From Benincasa hispida (taxonomy: Eukaryota; Streptophyta; Magnoliopsida; Cucurbitales; Cucurbitaceae): a stretch of 64,000 bases of DNA. The position numbers and the translations under genes are program-made. The notes under the pieces are model-generated. The model saw nothing but the letters and a program-made list of their open reading frames with translations, did not search any database and was not told the DNA's origin. Where the stretch lies: positions 24,155,512 to 24,219,511 of the forward strand of contig NC_052352.1 in the NCBI RefSeq assembly GCF_009727055.1, in the 5' to 3' direction. This document shows, piece after piece, positions 1-12,056 of this stretch. Each line of letters begins with the position of its first letter. The first letter of the stretch is position 1.

Positions 1-1916
1 CAAATGCCACCCGTTGGGGAACATTCATGGTGCCTCGAGGTTAAGGATTGATATCATGGTGTGAACTTTTAGAGAGAAACGTATAGAGGTAAAAGTGAAG
101 TATCATATACTCCATTTTCCTCCCACTAAATGTTCTACCTAGGGTTCATTAACTTAGAAAATCCATATCTAAGTGACTTGTTTAATTTTCTTAAAAACAA
201 CACTTGCTTTTGATGATTAAACAACTTTAATTCAAGTCTTATTAAACTCTTTAATAGACTTTCATCAAATTTGCATGCATGTAATAAATCTATCTAATTC
301 ACCTTTCCAGATAGGTTCCCAGGTAGGGGTGTGACGTTTCCATCTACTTAAGTACCCCAGCCTAGCCAGAATCAGCCTTAGACAAAAGGCCCCTTATAGA
401 TACATTTGTTACATATTTAATCTTTTATTAGGAATCAATTTAATCCTATTAAACCAATTAAAAGATTAAACATAGATTTCTAATCTTATTAGAAATGTGA
501 TCTTAGGTCTATCTCAATCAAATTTTAAAACACTTTTAAAAAATTATTAAAGTCCAAGGTTTGCATGCAACTTTTATTATTGATTTTAATTATAATTTCA
601 TTAATTATAATTCTTATAAGAAATGAAACAATTAAAGCAACATTGCAAGCTAGACATACATAGGTTATTTATAACAATTATAAATTAACCTAATGTAGTG
701 TCATGCTTCGTGCAATGTTCATTCATTACTAATATATAACATTTATAATATAAATGTTGCATGGATATGCTATAATGCATGCATATATTATAACTCTTAT
801 ATTATATGATGCAATATGCATGAGCATGTTTTATGTAATTTAAATCATGCATACTAATATATTATAACACTTATAATATAAAAATGATGCATGGAAAAAA
901 ATACATAACCTATGGAAGGTTTTAAAACTATATGACATACATTATGGCATATATAATAAATATACATCACATGCATATTTAAATAAAGTTGATGGACCAG
1001 GATAGTAAATCTCAAAACTGGAAAAAATAAAGGCTAAACTATTACAAAAGCTAAGTTCATCGGTTTGGAACAAGTGAACCGGGTCTTGAATCACTCGCCT
1101 TGAAGCCCTGCAGCTTGATCGTGTAGCAAACCTCCTAGTCGTCGAGCAACGAGCGTCAAGTATAAACGATCGTGTAACAACAATTGTGTAGCTTTGGACT
1201 ATGCGATGAGCATGAAAATCCACGCGATCATGCATCATGCTTCGAGTAGCACATACTATATGATCGTGTAGCTAGAGACTCTGCGATGAGCATGATAGTC
1301 TACACGATCAAGTAGCATGTGTCGAGTATCGTATACTATAAAATCGTGTAGCTACTGACTATGAGATGAGCATGATGGTCTACATGATCGTTTAGCACGT
1401 ATGCCATGCGTCGAGTATAAAATACCGTGCGATCATTCACCCTTTGAGTGCCTACGGGATCATGCAGCCAACGCAACATGATCAAGTAGATAACTCTACA
1501 CGATCGCGTAGTATTAGCTATGCGATCATTTAGTAGATGCTACATGATCGTGCAAAAAACTCTACACAAATGTATAGTAAAATCTAAACGATCGTTTAGT
1601 TGTAGCTACACGATGCGACCATCGTTTCTTTTTCTCCATCGAAATGCACTGCAACCTTTGTGTTTGTAGCTTCACGAACAACTCAAAACTTAAACGAATA
1701 CAGACTCGATTGCAAGAATTAATGCCCAAAAACATAGGGGCCCTTACAAATTAACTTTGTAAATCAAACAGAAAACCAAAACAGAGATTACTTCCCTGTA
1801 AACATCCATCAACAAACATCCACAATTTAACGATTAAACGCAATACAAAAAATAAAACCCACCAAACTGTAAAAGATTTCAATACAGAAATGAAATTTGG
1901 AATCAGAACACAACTT
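1..1916 (-). mobile_element. Untranslated leader of a Ty1/copia element (family B), running off the window
   Basis: Read on the minus strand, this follows an LTR and a primer-binding site, so it is the start of an internal region whose coding part lies left of the window. Positions 61-130 and 300-360 resemble the leaders of the other two copia elements here (near 55290-55310 and 9830-9880). From 1100 to 1620 it carries many copies of a CGATCGTGTAG-like motif. I see no supported gene; the short open frame near 942-1238 is repeat-derived. Confidence 0.6.
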
Positions 1917-1929
1917 GACTCTGATACCA
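1917..1929 (-). other. Primer-binding site (initiator tRNA-Met type)
   Basis: The minus strand reads TGGTATCAGAGTC directly after the end of the LTR at 1932, separated by two or three bases. This is the usual plant LTR-element binding site for the 3' end of initiator tRNA-Met. It shows that the LTR to its right acts as a 5' LTR for an element extending left. Confidence 0.8.
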
Positions 1930-1931
1930 AT

Positions 1932-3905
1932 TAAAGGATCTCAATTTACAAGATCTATGAGCGGAAGCGAATCGTCCAAATCCCATTTCGATTGAAAACA
2001 AATGTTTACAGTAAAACATACAGATTATGCATCTTAATGAAAATTACAGCATGCCTATGAACAAGAAACAGGGTTCAAGTTAAAACACCTTTGAAGAACT
2101 CTTCTTCACGTAAATCCCTCGAACTGTCACGAACTACTCGAATAGCAATAAGAACGAACCAAAAGAGGAAGACACAACCATTTGGTTACCTTGGTATTCT
2201 CAGGGTGAGAACCCAGGAGTGGTGGGCTCTGACTATTTTGGGTAGGAGGGAGTTTGTGAGTTTGAAGGAGGAAAACGATTGAGGAAGAAGAAAACTATTG
2301 TATAGCAAGATCACTCAATCGTGTAGATCTCAAAGTCTATCGTATAGGCTCTTAATCTATCGTATAAATTCTCAACAATTCGTGTAGCTTAGATATGGAA
2401 TTATAAAATCATATTTTATTTATTCCATTTTCCTACAAAAACCAACTAACTTCCCACTAAGGTGGTTGGAGAGAAAATGGGGTTTAATTATCCAAACAAT
2501 TAATAATATAACTAAATATGATAACCAACTTACCATATTATATTTATAACCTATAGTTTTAATATTGCATCATATACAATATAAACTATAGTTCTTTTTC
2601 TCTATTTTATGGAATTTAATATAAATGATATTTATATTAAATTTAGCAACTATGAATCTCATTCATAGAAAATTTATTTGGATCACATTCAAATATTTAT
2701 TCCGCCAATTAAACTATAATGTATTAAATACATTATGTCAATTATATCATATATGATTGAATCAATTTAATTATATCATATATAGTTAAATTCACTCTTA
2801 TTAATTTGAACAATTCAAATTAACCCAAAAACTGATTCTCAACTAAATCCTTTGAGCTACCAAGGGGACTTTATGGATCTGTAGCTTGAAGCTCCAATTG
2901 TACGTTAATAATTAATTAAACTCTTTAATTACATTATTCACCATTCGTTAACTGTCGAGCACTCTACTAAAGACCGACAGTTGCACTCCTCGTACTGCAG
3001 ATATATTTTCGTGTCCATGAGATATAACCAATCAACAGTACGATGACCCTTAACAAATTGCTCGTAAGTACAACTGGGTCAAATTACCGTTTTTCCCCTA
3101 TAATTACCTTTAACTCCTTAAGTTCTACTAATTCCTCTAATGAACAATAGATCATAGTCCTACTATGACCAAACCCTTTTTGGGCCAAGAGAAGGTGTGG
3201 CGCCACATTGTTCAAGACCCAGAATCAGCTCTTAAGGGAGCAATTTATCTACTTACCCCTGCTTCGGGGAAGGAGTGAATCACATCTTGTGTAGCTGAGT
3301 TCCTAGTTCCCCAATCAGAGGAATCCCCAAAATGGTAGGCTTGCTGAGTTAGCAATCTGGCCACTCTCACCCATATAAATCAAAAGACCGCCCTCATAGA
3401 CAGGAGTTTACAACTCACTCAGGATTAAGGTCATGTTACCTATGGTCATCCTAGTGAAATGAAAGTCTCTATTATGAAAGGCGTTATATAATGAGACTAA
3501 ACATTTCATGATATGGTTTTATACAAACTCCTTTGTATAGAATATCCCTACTCGCATGTCTAATACCTGAATGATCAGGATCAGATCATTTGTAGCACTT
3601 TACAATATTAACACCTACAAAGCAAGCCATACTCGTAGTGTTACCAGGATAAGGTACCCAGCCTTATCCATATACTACAAACTATTTAGGTTATCATTTA
3701 AACATGATGTCTCCATATACATGTTTAAGTTACAACGATAACCATGGATGTTAGTTTATTGGTTTGTGATTAATGCAACTAAAATGTCACATATTTCATA
3801 GACACAATGAATAAAATATCAAATATTATTAATCACATACAAGTTTGTTAGTACAGGGTTTACAAACTATAGAACTCTATGAGATTTAGGGCATCATCCC
3901 AATCA
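1932..3905 (-). repeat. Ty1/copia LTR, family B (about 1.97 kb)
   Basis: On the minus strand it starts TGATTGGG after a polypurine tract and ends CCTTTA just before the primer-binding site. It aligns along its length with the solo LTR at 53130-55088, which has canonical TG/CA ends (TGTTGGGG...CCTTCA), so the final CA here has decayed to TA. The LTR also carries CGTGTAG-type motifs at 2310-2395. It is bounded by an element on each side: pol at its right, and leader plus primer site at its left. Confidence 0.85.
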
Positions 3906-3916
3906 ATCTCTCACTT
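3906..3916 (-). other. Polypurine tract
   Basis: The minus strand reads AAGTGAGAGAT immediately before the LTR start. Plant copia elements typically have AAGTGGGAGAT here as the plus-strand priming site. Confidence 0.7.
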
Positions 3917-4014
3917 GTTCTATAGCTAGTGGGGTGTACAAAATAATCAAATTATAAGTACATAAAACAATAAACTAGGTCATAACACGCCCAGTACAAG
4001 ATCTTTCACTTGCC

Positions 4015-6519
4015 CTAGTCCAACCATGATCTATCCCATAGACCCATACTCTGCAGGTGACCCTCAAACGCTGTAGCCGTAAGAGCCTTCGTAAACGGAT
4101 CTGCAACATTGTGCTCCAAAGCAATCTTTGTGACAATCACGTCCCCTCAATGCATAATCTCTCGAATGAGATGATACTTACACTCTATGGCTTGTCACGT
4201 TTATGACTCCTAGGCTCACGGGAATTAGCCACAGCACCACTATTATCACAATAAAGTGTGATGGGCTTTGACATGTCTGGAACAACTTCCAGATCAGTCA
4301 AGAATTTCCTAAGCCAAACGGCCTCCATAGAAGCTTCACGAGCCGCTACATACTTAGACTCTATAGTGGAGTCCGCGATGCACCCCTGCTTGGTGTTTCG
4401 CCATACTACAGCCCCTCCATTAAGAGTGAACACTGATCCTGAAATAGATTTCCAAGAATCCCTATCAGTCTAAAAATTAGAGTTCATGTACCCTGTAAGG
4501 ATCAAATCCTTAGGATCATACACAAGCATGTAGTCCCTTGTTCTCCGTAGATACTTGAGAATATTCTTACCGATTATCCAGTGATCATATCCTAGATTAG
4601 ACTGATATCTACTAACCATACCCACTGCATAGCAGATGTCAGGTCTAGTACATAACGTCACATACATCAAACTTCCCATGAAAAATGCATAGGGGACCCG
4701 TCTCATTTCCTCATCATCTGGAGGTGTCTTAGGACACCATTCTTTAAACAATGTAACTCCTTATCTGAAAGGAAAAAAGCCCCTCTTGGAGTTCTGTATC
4801 GAATATTATCAACATCTTGTCAATATACGGTGCTTGAGACAGTGCTAACATTTTGTTCTTTCAATCCCGAAAGATCTGAATACCAAGAACAAAGTGAGCC
4901 TCTCCCAAATCTTTTATTTGGAATTGGGCCGCTAGCCAGTTCTTAACTGTAGTCAGTAAACCTACATCATTCCCAATGAGTAGGATATCATCTACATACA
5001 ACACTAGGAAAACTATTGAACTGTTGATGATCTTCTTGTAGACACAAGGCTCATCAACGTTCTGATTGAAGCCATAAGATTTGATCGCAGTATCAAACCT
5101 TATATTCCAAGATCGAGATGTCTGTTTCAGTCCATTAATGGACCGATGAAGCTTTCAAACCTTTTGCTCTTGACCTTGGACTATGAATCCCTCGGGCTAC
5201 ACCATATAAATGGTCTCCTCAAGATTGTCATTCAGAAAAGCAGTCTTGACATCCATTTGTGATGTCTCATAGTCATAATATGAGGCAATGGATGGGAGGA
5301 TTCGGATAGACTTTAGCATGGCAACAGCCAAGAAAGTTTCCTCATAGTCGACTCCCTCTACCTGGGTATAACCCTTTGCCACCAGTCTAGCCTTGAAGGT
5401 TTGCACTTTCCCATCAACACCTCGTTTCCTCTTGTAGATCCATTTACAACCTATAAGTTTAACCCCATCAGGTTGATCTACAAGATCCCAAACTGAATTG
5501 AAGTACATAGACTCCATTTCAAGATCCATGACTTTGATCCATTCATCTCTGTCAACATCCTCCATTGTCTTCTTGTAAGATATTAGATTCTCAACCTCGT
5601 CATCAGCTACCATAGCTAGGATTTCAATTAATCCCATATAACGAATAGATGGGTTCGCAACCCTCCCACTATGTCGAGGTTCCCACAACAATTGAGGTGG
5701 ATTTGACCTACTTGATGGACCTACTTCAACAACTCTTGTTGAGGTAATAGGTTCTTCAATAACTCTTGTTGAAGATTCGGTAGTTTCGTTAGAAAGCTCA
5801 TTCAACACGATTTTACTTCTAGGTCTGTGCTACTTATATGATCCTCCTCAAGAAAAGTAGCATTTTTCTATACAAACACTTTGTTTTCTTTAGGATCATA
5901 GAAATAACCACCTCTCGTTCCCTTAGGGTAGCCTACAAATAGGCATAACCTTGAACATGGTTCCAGTTTCTTAGGATTAGCCTCAAGCACATGTATTGGG
6001 CAACCTCAGATTATGAAATGATGTAAACTAGCTTTACGATCATTCCATAACTCCAAAAGGTGTTTTGGCAATACTCTTGGAGGGAACACAGTTCAAGATA
6101 TAAGTTGCAGTCTTCACTGCATAACCCCAAAACGAGTTAGGTAAGGAAGTGTAACTCATCATAGACCCATGTTCAACAAGGTTTGATTTCTCCTCTTTGA
6201 TACATCATTCTGCTGAGGTGTACCAGGTGCTGAAAGTTGGGAAACTATTCCATGTTCTATCATATAGTTCTGAAATGATGAATCCAATAACTTTCCACCT
6301 CGATCAGATCGAAGTGTTTTAATCATTCTATAATGCGTTTTCAACTTCAGCCTTGAATTCTTTGAACTTTTCAAAAGACTCAAACTTATGTTGCATTAAA
6401 TAAACGTACTCATACCTTAAAAAATCATCAGGGAAAGTGATAAAATATTCATAACTCCCCTGGCTCTTACATTCATCGGACCACAAAGGTCTAAATACAC
6501 TAGCTCTAGAGGTTCTTTG
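4015..6519 (-). pseudogene. Ty1/copia pol, 3' part: integrase, reverse transcriptase, RNase H (broken)
   Basis: This is the downstream part of the family-B polyprotein, which would copy element RNA into DNA and insert it. In minus-strand order I see the late integrase core (SDRGGK near 6300) and its C-terminal part with CNP-like residues lost. Reverse transcriptase follows (WKWIYK-type start near 5440, YVDD catalytic motif near 4995-5006), then RNase H ending in a VADPFTKAL-like stretch with a TAG stop at 4015-4017. The frame is interrupted by several stops and shifts (for example near 6159, 5810-5197, 4751-4470 and 4185), so no intact product is possible. The upstream part of the same gene continues at 12984 beyond a nested insertion. 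The family resembles TNT1-94-type elements. Confidence 0.9.
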
Positions 6520-8303
6520 TATTGGGTTTTATGTCCTAAAACTCGTGGTTTATAAACATTAGAACTTATTCTGAGAATTCAATAAAGTTGTTGTTGAATA
6601 TATTGCTTCTTAAAAATCTAATAAACCTAAGTCCCTTGACTATTATATGAGTACTTGAACTTTATGTAGAGACATACAAGTGGATCAAGTTCGAGTAAAT
6701 AGTCAAAATAATCTATAGTATATGAATAAGGTTGAGTACCTTATTCTGGTAACACTATTGGATGTGGCCTACTCTGTAGTTGTTACAAAGTGTTGTAAAG
6801 TGCTACATACGAAGTGATCCTAATTCGTGCATGTTGAGACATGAGGAGTGGGGTGTCCTGTGCAAATGAGTTTTGTGCAAGATCGGACCATGAAACCTGT
6901 CACTCTTACTTTATAACGTTGTTTACTGTTTAAGACTGACGATTTCAAAGTGATGACCTAGGTAACTTAACCTTAGTCCTGAGCTAACTATGAACTCCTG
7001 TTTGTTCGGGATTATCCTTTGATCTGCAAACGGTGAGAGTAGACCAATTGTCTCTGCTCAATAAGCTTACCATTTTGGGGATAAGACCGGATGAATAGTT
7101 GGGAACATAGAATGCAAAAGGGAATTCACTCCTAACCGATTAGGGTTAGTAGAGAGGTTGCTCCCTTCAAGTGTTGATTCTGGGTCTTGAACAAGAGGCC
7201 TCACCCTCTCATTGGCCTGAGAGGGATTCGATTTGTTGATTGGATCACAAATCAATTGTTCATTAGGGGATTAGTGGAACTTAAGGAACAAGAGGTAATT
7301 TCAGGGGTAAAACAGATATTCGACCCAGCCGTTATTACCAGCAACCTGTGAAGGGTTAACTTACTAATCATGGTTATATCGAGTGGACATAATATATCTA
7401 CAGTGAGGGAAGTTCAGCTATGGACTTTAGTGGAATCACCCATTAGTTAACAAATAGGGGTTAGATTGGTCTAATGAGTTTAGCTGATTAATCTCGAATC
7501 ATTGGAGCCCATGATCAGTAGGTCCGCGAGGTCCCCTTATTAGCTCGTAAATGGGTACGCTTTAGGGTAGCTTAAGAAATTAATTTGAGACGTTCAAATT
7601 AAATGGAACAAGAGAATAAATATTTAAATATGATTTAAATATATAAAGATGATTATTGTGTAAAAATTAATTTAATATTTGATATTAAATTAATTAATTT
7701 ATGAAATTAATTTAAGAAAATCCATTTTTAAATTAAAATGATTTAAAAGTCATTTTTTTGTTTTAAAAAAGAAAATGGAAAAATCGTTTTGCATGGTACA
7801 AAATGAAAAAAGTTTTTTTTCATTATCATCATCTTTATGCTCGCACACAAACCATGATCTTCTCTACCTTGATTCTCCAAGCATAAGCTGCAAGCCATGC
7901 ACTCCATCTCTTTACATGTTCATCTTGATATATAAAGAAGATTGGAGTTGTTGGAGAAGTAGAAAAATACAGAATTTTGAGAGAAAATTCGTGGTGAAGA
8001 AGAAGTTGTCTTCTTCAACTTGCTGGTATGAGCTTCCCTTGTTTCTCCACATCTACAAGCTGTTCTTGAGTTCCATAACTCTTCCTAAAGCTCCAAGAGC
8101 ATAGTATGGAAGGCTTTGAGGTGGTTCACGTTGATATCAAGTGAAGACAGCAGCTGAACAGACGATTTTCTTGAAGAGTTCTTCAAATGTATGTTCTGAA
8201 AACCCATTTTTATGAACAACATGCTTTAGTTTTTGCCAAAATTAGTAAATTAGAATGCTTATGGATCCTTGATTCTTCCGCTGCATGTTTTTTAGCTCTA
8301 ACA
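6520..8303 (+). repeat. 5' LTR of the nested family-A element (1784 bp)
   Basis: It starts TATTGGG (canonical TGTTGGG with one change) right after the CTTTG duplication and ends CTCTAACA before the primer-binding site. Positions 7361-8303 align with the 3' LTR at 12057-12983. By eye the two differ at roughly one base in twenty, mainly transitions, plus a 16-bp length difference near 7690, which suggests an old insertion. Confidence 0.88.
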
Positions 8304-8305
8304 AT

Positions 8306-8317
8306 TTGTATCAGAGT
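8306..8317 (+). other. Primer-binding site
   Basis: TTGTATCAGAGT follows the LTR end by two bases; it matches the TGGTATCAGAG initiator-Met site with one change. Confidence 0.75.
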
Positions 8318-10764
8318 ATCTTTTAAGCTATCAATTCAGTTTAATTTTAGCAAGGTGGGTGTTTTTTCATGAGATATATGAAATTGTTGTACTGCTATGG
8401 TTTTCTCTGTTTTGGCATTTTAATTCTCTTTAATTTCTCAATTAAATTTGTAATTGGCTCTTGTTTGATGAGCATTTATGTGTTAGCAAGAGTCTGTAAT
8501 TTATTTAGAGTCATTAGAGTTGAAATTAAGATGTAATTGAAGAAACAAGCGAAAGAGGTCGAGCTGCTGTTCCAGAGTTTTCAGCTTTTGCTTCAATCTG
8601 TTGCTGAGGTCCAGATGCTAAACGATCGTTTAGCTCCAGATGCTACACGATGAAAAGAAAAGCTATACGATCGTTTAGTAATATGCGCTGGTCGTTGTGA
8701 TGTTGAACGTTAAACGATCATGTACTTACGGGAGCTAAGCGATGCGTTCATTTGCTATACGATAGCATTATGCGATCGTTTAGTTTTATTCGTGGGAACT
8801 AGATGATATGTTGTTTTTGCTAAACGATGGCACTATACGATCGTTTAGCAACGATGCATGCTAAACGATGCGATGAAATGCTACACGATAGCACTGAGCG
8901 ATCGTTTGGTCGCGGAGCTAAGCGATCGTGTAGATAAATGCTATGCGATGCGATGATGTTTTATACAATGGAGCTATGCGATCGTTTAGCGAAGGCGGAT
9001 ACTAAACGATGACTTGAATACACTGGGCGATGGTGTTATGCGATTGTTTAGTACTACACTGCGATGGAACAAAACGATCATCTAGTCCTATGCGATAGAG
9101 CTAAACGATCGTCTAGCTTCCAGCAAACACTATGCGATCATGTACTTCCTCTCAACCGAAGGTGACGACGCTAGACGATTACCTCCAGGTGCTACACGAT
9201 CGGCCTTAGCAGCATATTGAGGTTGGACCGAGAGCAACCGATTCGACCAGTTTACTCAAGGTTCAATACGGTTCAGCCTCAAATGGTTGTGGTTGGTCCG
9301 GTTCAGATTCGTCCAGCCCGGTTCAAGTTGTTTTGGGTTCGGTTTGGAGCGATTCGAGTGGTTAAAAGACAGTTATGAAGCTGTTTGTAATAGTTAGCTA
9401 TCTGTTTGCTTGTTTATGCCAAAACAAAAACCATAACAGTTAGTATTTAATTGTTTATGCATGAGATGTATGTGATAATTAAATTCATGTATATGCATAC
9501 AGTATGCCATGTACATTTAAAACCCCACCGTAGGAAGTATGATACATGCATTGACAGTATGTTATAATTGTTATGATATATAGTATGCATGTTAGGGTTA
9601 TGTTTAATATAATAGTTATATTAGATACCTTTGTTGTTTATCGTGGATGTTTAGGATGTCTAAATTTTGTAAGTTGTTATAAAATTGGTTAGATGTTTAA
9701 AATCCATAACAAAGAACAGTTGCATGCTCACTTAGGTTAACCGCTTGTTTTGATAGTTAAAATAGGTTGTTAAACTTGTAAAACTAGGGTTACAAACTCA
9801 ATCGATATATAACCCTATCGAAGGCTGGGGGTATTTAAGTTGACGGTCTATGGAACACCTCCTACCTGGGGATTATAGTCGAATAATTGAGCGTTGGTAA
9901 CCAGTTTTATGAGCATTCTTGAGCGATGTGAGGTAATAAAATGGTTTATCACCTAGACATTGTAGGTTAAATCCAATTATAAGAGTTATATTTGGATAAA
10001 CTACTTAGACTTAGGTTGTATGAAATTAGCCGTCTAACCTAAGTATAAATATACCCAAACATTTAGAACACTTCAGTGGGAGAATAAAAGTTATTAGCTC
10101 TTACATCCTCAAAAGTTCACACTGTGAGATCCATGCTCGGCTTCTTGTCAATTTTACCTCGACTGCTCCATACGGAAAGTGTTTACATGGGTCAATAACA
10201 AGGTGAATGGGGAAGTCGTTTATAGTTAGTGTGTGAAGGAAATGTGTCAACATTGTCCTACGGTCTCCTCCATTAGTTTGAACCGTGAGATTCTTATGTT
10301 GCACCTGCTGTCGTTTTTCATGTGACACTAGCTAGTCGTTAACCGCGGCGATCCCTACAGAGGGTTATAACACAGGATTCGGAACAACCCAGACTTCAGT
10401 AAAATGAATAGGGTCTTATAGTTTCGTCTTGGGTATTGTCTTCTATTTCGGAGGCATACTTATACCATTCTGTAAGATCTAAAAATGGCGGGTCTACACT
10501 TACAAGACTTACTAAGTGTTAGTAATGATTTTGACTGAAAACGATAACTAAATGACTATCAGAATATGCGTTATTCTGGAGATAGTATTTGGTCAAGAAT
10601 TGTCTTGCTTTTGTGAAGGAATTCTTGACTGCTCCACGGTAGCATTTGTTCTAAATCACTTAAGTATCGTTGCAAAAATAATGATTATGGGTACATTATC
10701 ACTTTGTTAAAACTTGATTGGATTTAAAAACAATTCACTTATAAATTTTGTTTATAATTTCAGA
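8318..10764 (+). mobile_element. Long untranslated leader of the family-A element
   Basis: About 2.4 kb separates the primer site from gag. It holds the palindrome array (listed separately), a GGTTCAG/GGTTCGG-rich stretch at 9220-9360, and a tail at 10090-10720 whose reverse complement recurs at 52680-53129 and 55089-55260 in the other family-A copy. No open frame is supported. Confidence 0.7.
8618..9205 (+). repeat. Array of degenerate 16-bp palindromes CTAAACGATCGTTTAG
   Basis: I count about 12 near-full copies of the form CTAWRCGATCGTTTAG in under 600 bp (first at about 8619, last near 9135), with about as many half sites such as CTAAACGATG and CTACACGATG. The consensus is a perfect palindrome. 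Variable 10-40 bp spacers separate the copies, so it is not a simple tandem repeat. Confidence 0.8.
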
Positions 10765-11631
10765 ATGACGAGTTCTATTATACAATTGCTGGTTTCAGAC
10801 AAACTGATTGGGGACAATTATGTAAACTGGAAATCAAATTTGAATACACTACTCATGATAGACGCTTTGAGATTTGTCTTAACGGAGGAATTTCCTCCCA
10901 TTCCTAGCTCAAATACCAACCGAACTGTTCAGTAAGTGTTTGATAAATGGATCAGGGCTAATGATAAAGCTCTTGCTTATATTCTCACCAGCCTATCTGA
11001 TGTTTTGGCGAAAAAACACGAGGGTATGAACACTGCCAAAGAGATTATGGAATCTCTAAGAGGGATGTTTGGACAGTCGTCCTTCACCCTAAGGCATGAT
11101 GCTATCAAATACGTTTACAACAGTCGAATGAAAGAGGGGACCAATGTTCGTGAACATGTCCTGGACATGATGGTCCACTTTAATGTGGCTGAAGTGAACG
11201 GTGCTATGATAGATGAGAGAAGTCAAATTGGCTTTATTCTAGAATCTCTTCCGAAGAGTTTTCTGCAATTTTGTATCGATGCCTTGATGAATAAAATCAA
11301 ATACAACTTGACAACTCCGCTTAATGAGCTGCAGGCATTTCTGACCATGTTGAGAACTAAAGGTCTGGAACCAGTACAAAAAGTAAATGTTGCTTATACT
11401 GAAAAGAGAGGAATGTCCTCTAATCCTGAAGTAGCCTCGTCTTCGCAGACTAAGAGTATTCTAGCGAAGAAAGACAAAGGGAAAGGGGAAAAGCCTGCTG
11501 GTAAGAAGAGCAAGAAAACCGCTGCAGAGAAAGGAAAATGTTTCCGTTGCAACGAGCTGAGGTACTGGAAGAGAAATTTCCCTAAATATTTTGCAAAGAA
11601 GAGAGCAGAGAAAGGCAAACAGGCTGTTTAG
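10765..11631 (+). pseudogene. Copia gag (capsid/nucleocapsid), broken
   Basis: The gag gene would encode the particle protein that packages element RNA. The frame starts MTSSIIQLLVSDKL, a typical copia gag opening (…DKLIGDNYVNWK). It runs 289 codons, but codon 57 is a TAA stop at 10933-10935. After the stop the same frame continues with the UBN2-type core (AYILTSLSDVLAKKHEG, then RMKEGTNVREHVLDMM). The C-terminus is lysine-rich and ends with a zinc knuckle, CFRCNELRYWKRNF, in which the expected His and last Cys of CX2CX4HX4C are Tyr and Phe. The nonsense codon and the lost zinc ligands make it non-functional. No protease or pol follows. Confidence 0.88.
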
Positions 11632-12056
11632 ATCCTAGAGACCATTTGCTCAGCTCATCCAGTAGGAGAAGTTGATGATGAAGATGTAAATTACCTGCTT
11701 TTGTTAAATCTTGTAATGAACCTTTTGTCCATATTTTTTTTTGTCATGAATGAAATGTTCATTTTAAAAAATTATGTTTGTTCTAGCAACTTCTATTAAG
11801 AATCAAATTGTTAATAGCCATCAGCAAATATTCAGATATTTAAATGGCTAAGATCGAAGTATAATGATTTCTAGCTCTGACTATTAACAAATAGTTGTTA
11901 AGGTAGGTCAGATCATCTTAATCAAAGAGTTGAGAGTACCTCAATATAGTGGGAGGAAAATATGTTTCCTAGCCATTATTGAGAAAAAGATGAATTTCCC
12001 ATTAGAAATATATTTGTATACTAATATGTTTACAATAATTCTCTCAGCTAAAGTGT
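11632..12056 (+). other. Non-coding remnant between gag and the truncated 3' LTR
   Basis: No open frame or domain is recognisable. This is where pol, the polypurine tract and the first part of the 3' LTR should lie, so a large internal deletion has its endpoints in or beside this stretch. Confidence 0.6.

Noticed and set aside
942..1238. 98-codon minus-strand open frame
   Set aside because: It lies in the repeat-rich copia leader and shows no recognisable protein features.
7775..8104. 109-codon plus-strand frame, with a near copy at 12482-12784
   Set aside because: Both lie in the paired LTRs of the nested element; the similarity is LTR identity and not a gene family.
8618..9205. CRISPR-like array
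   Set aside because: Repeat copies are degenerate, spacers are of variable length, and the context is a plant retrotransposon leader.
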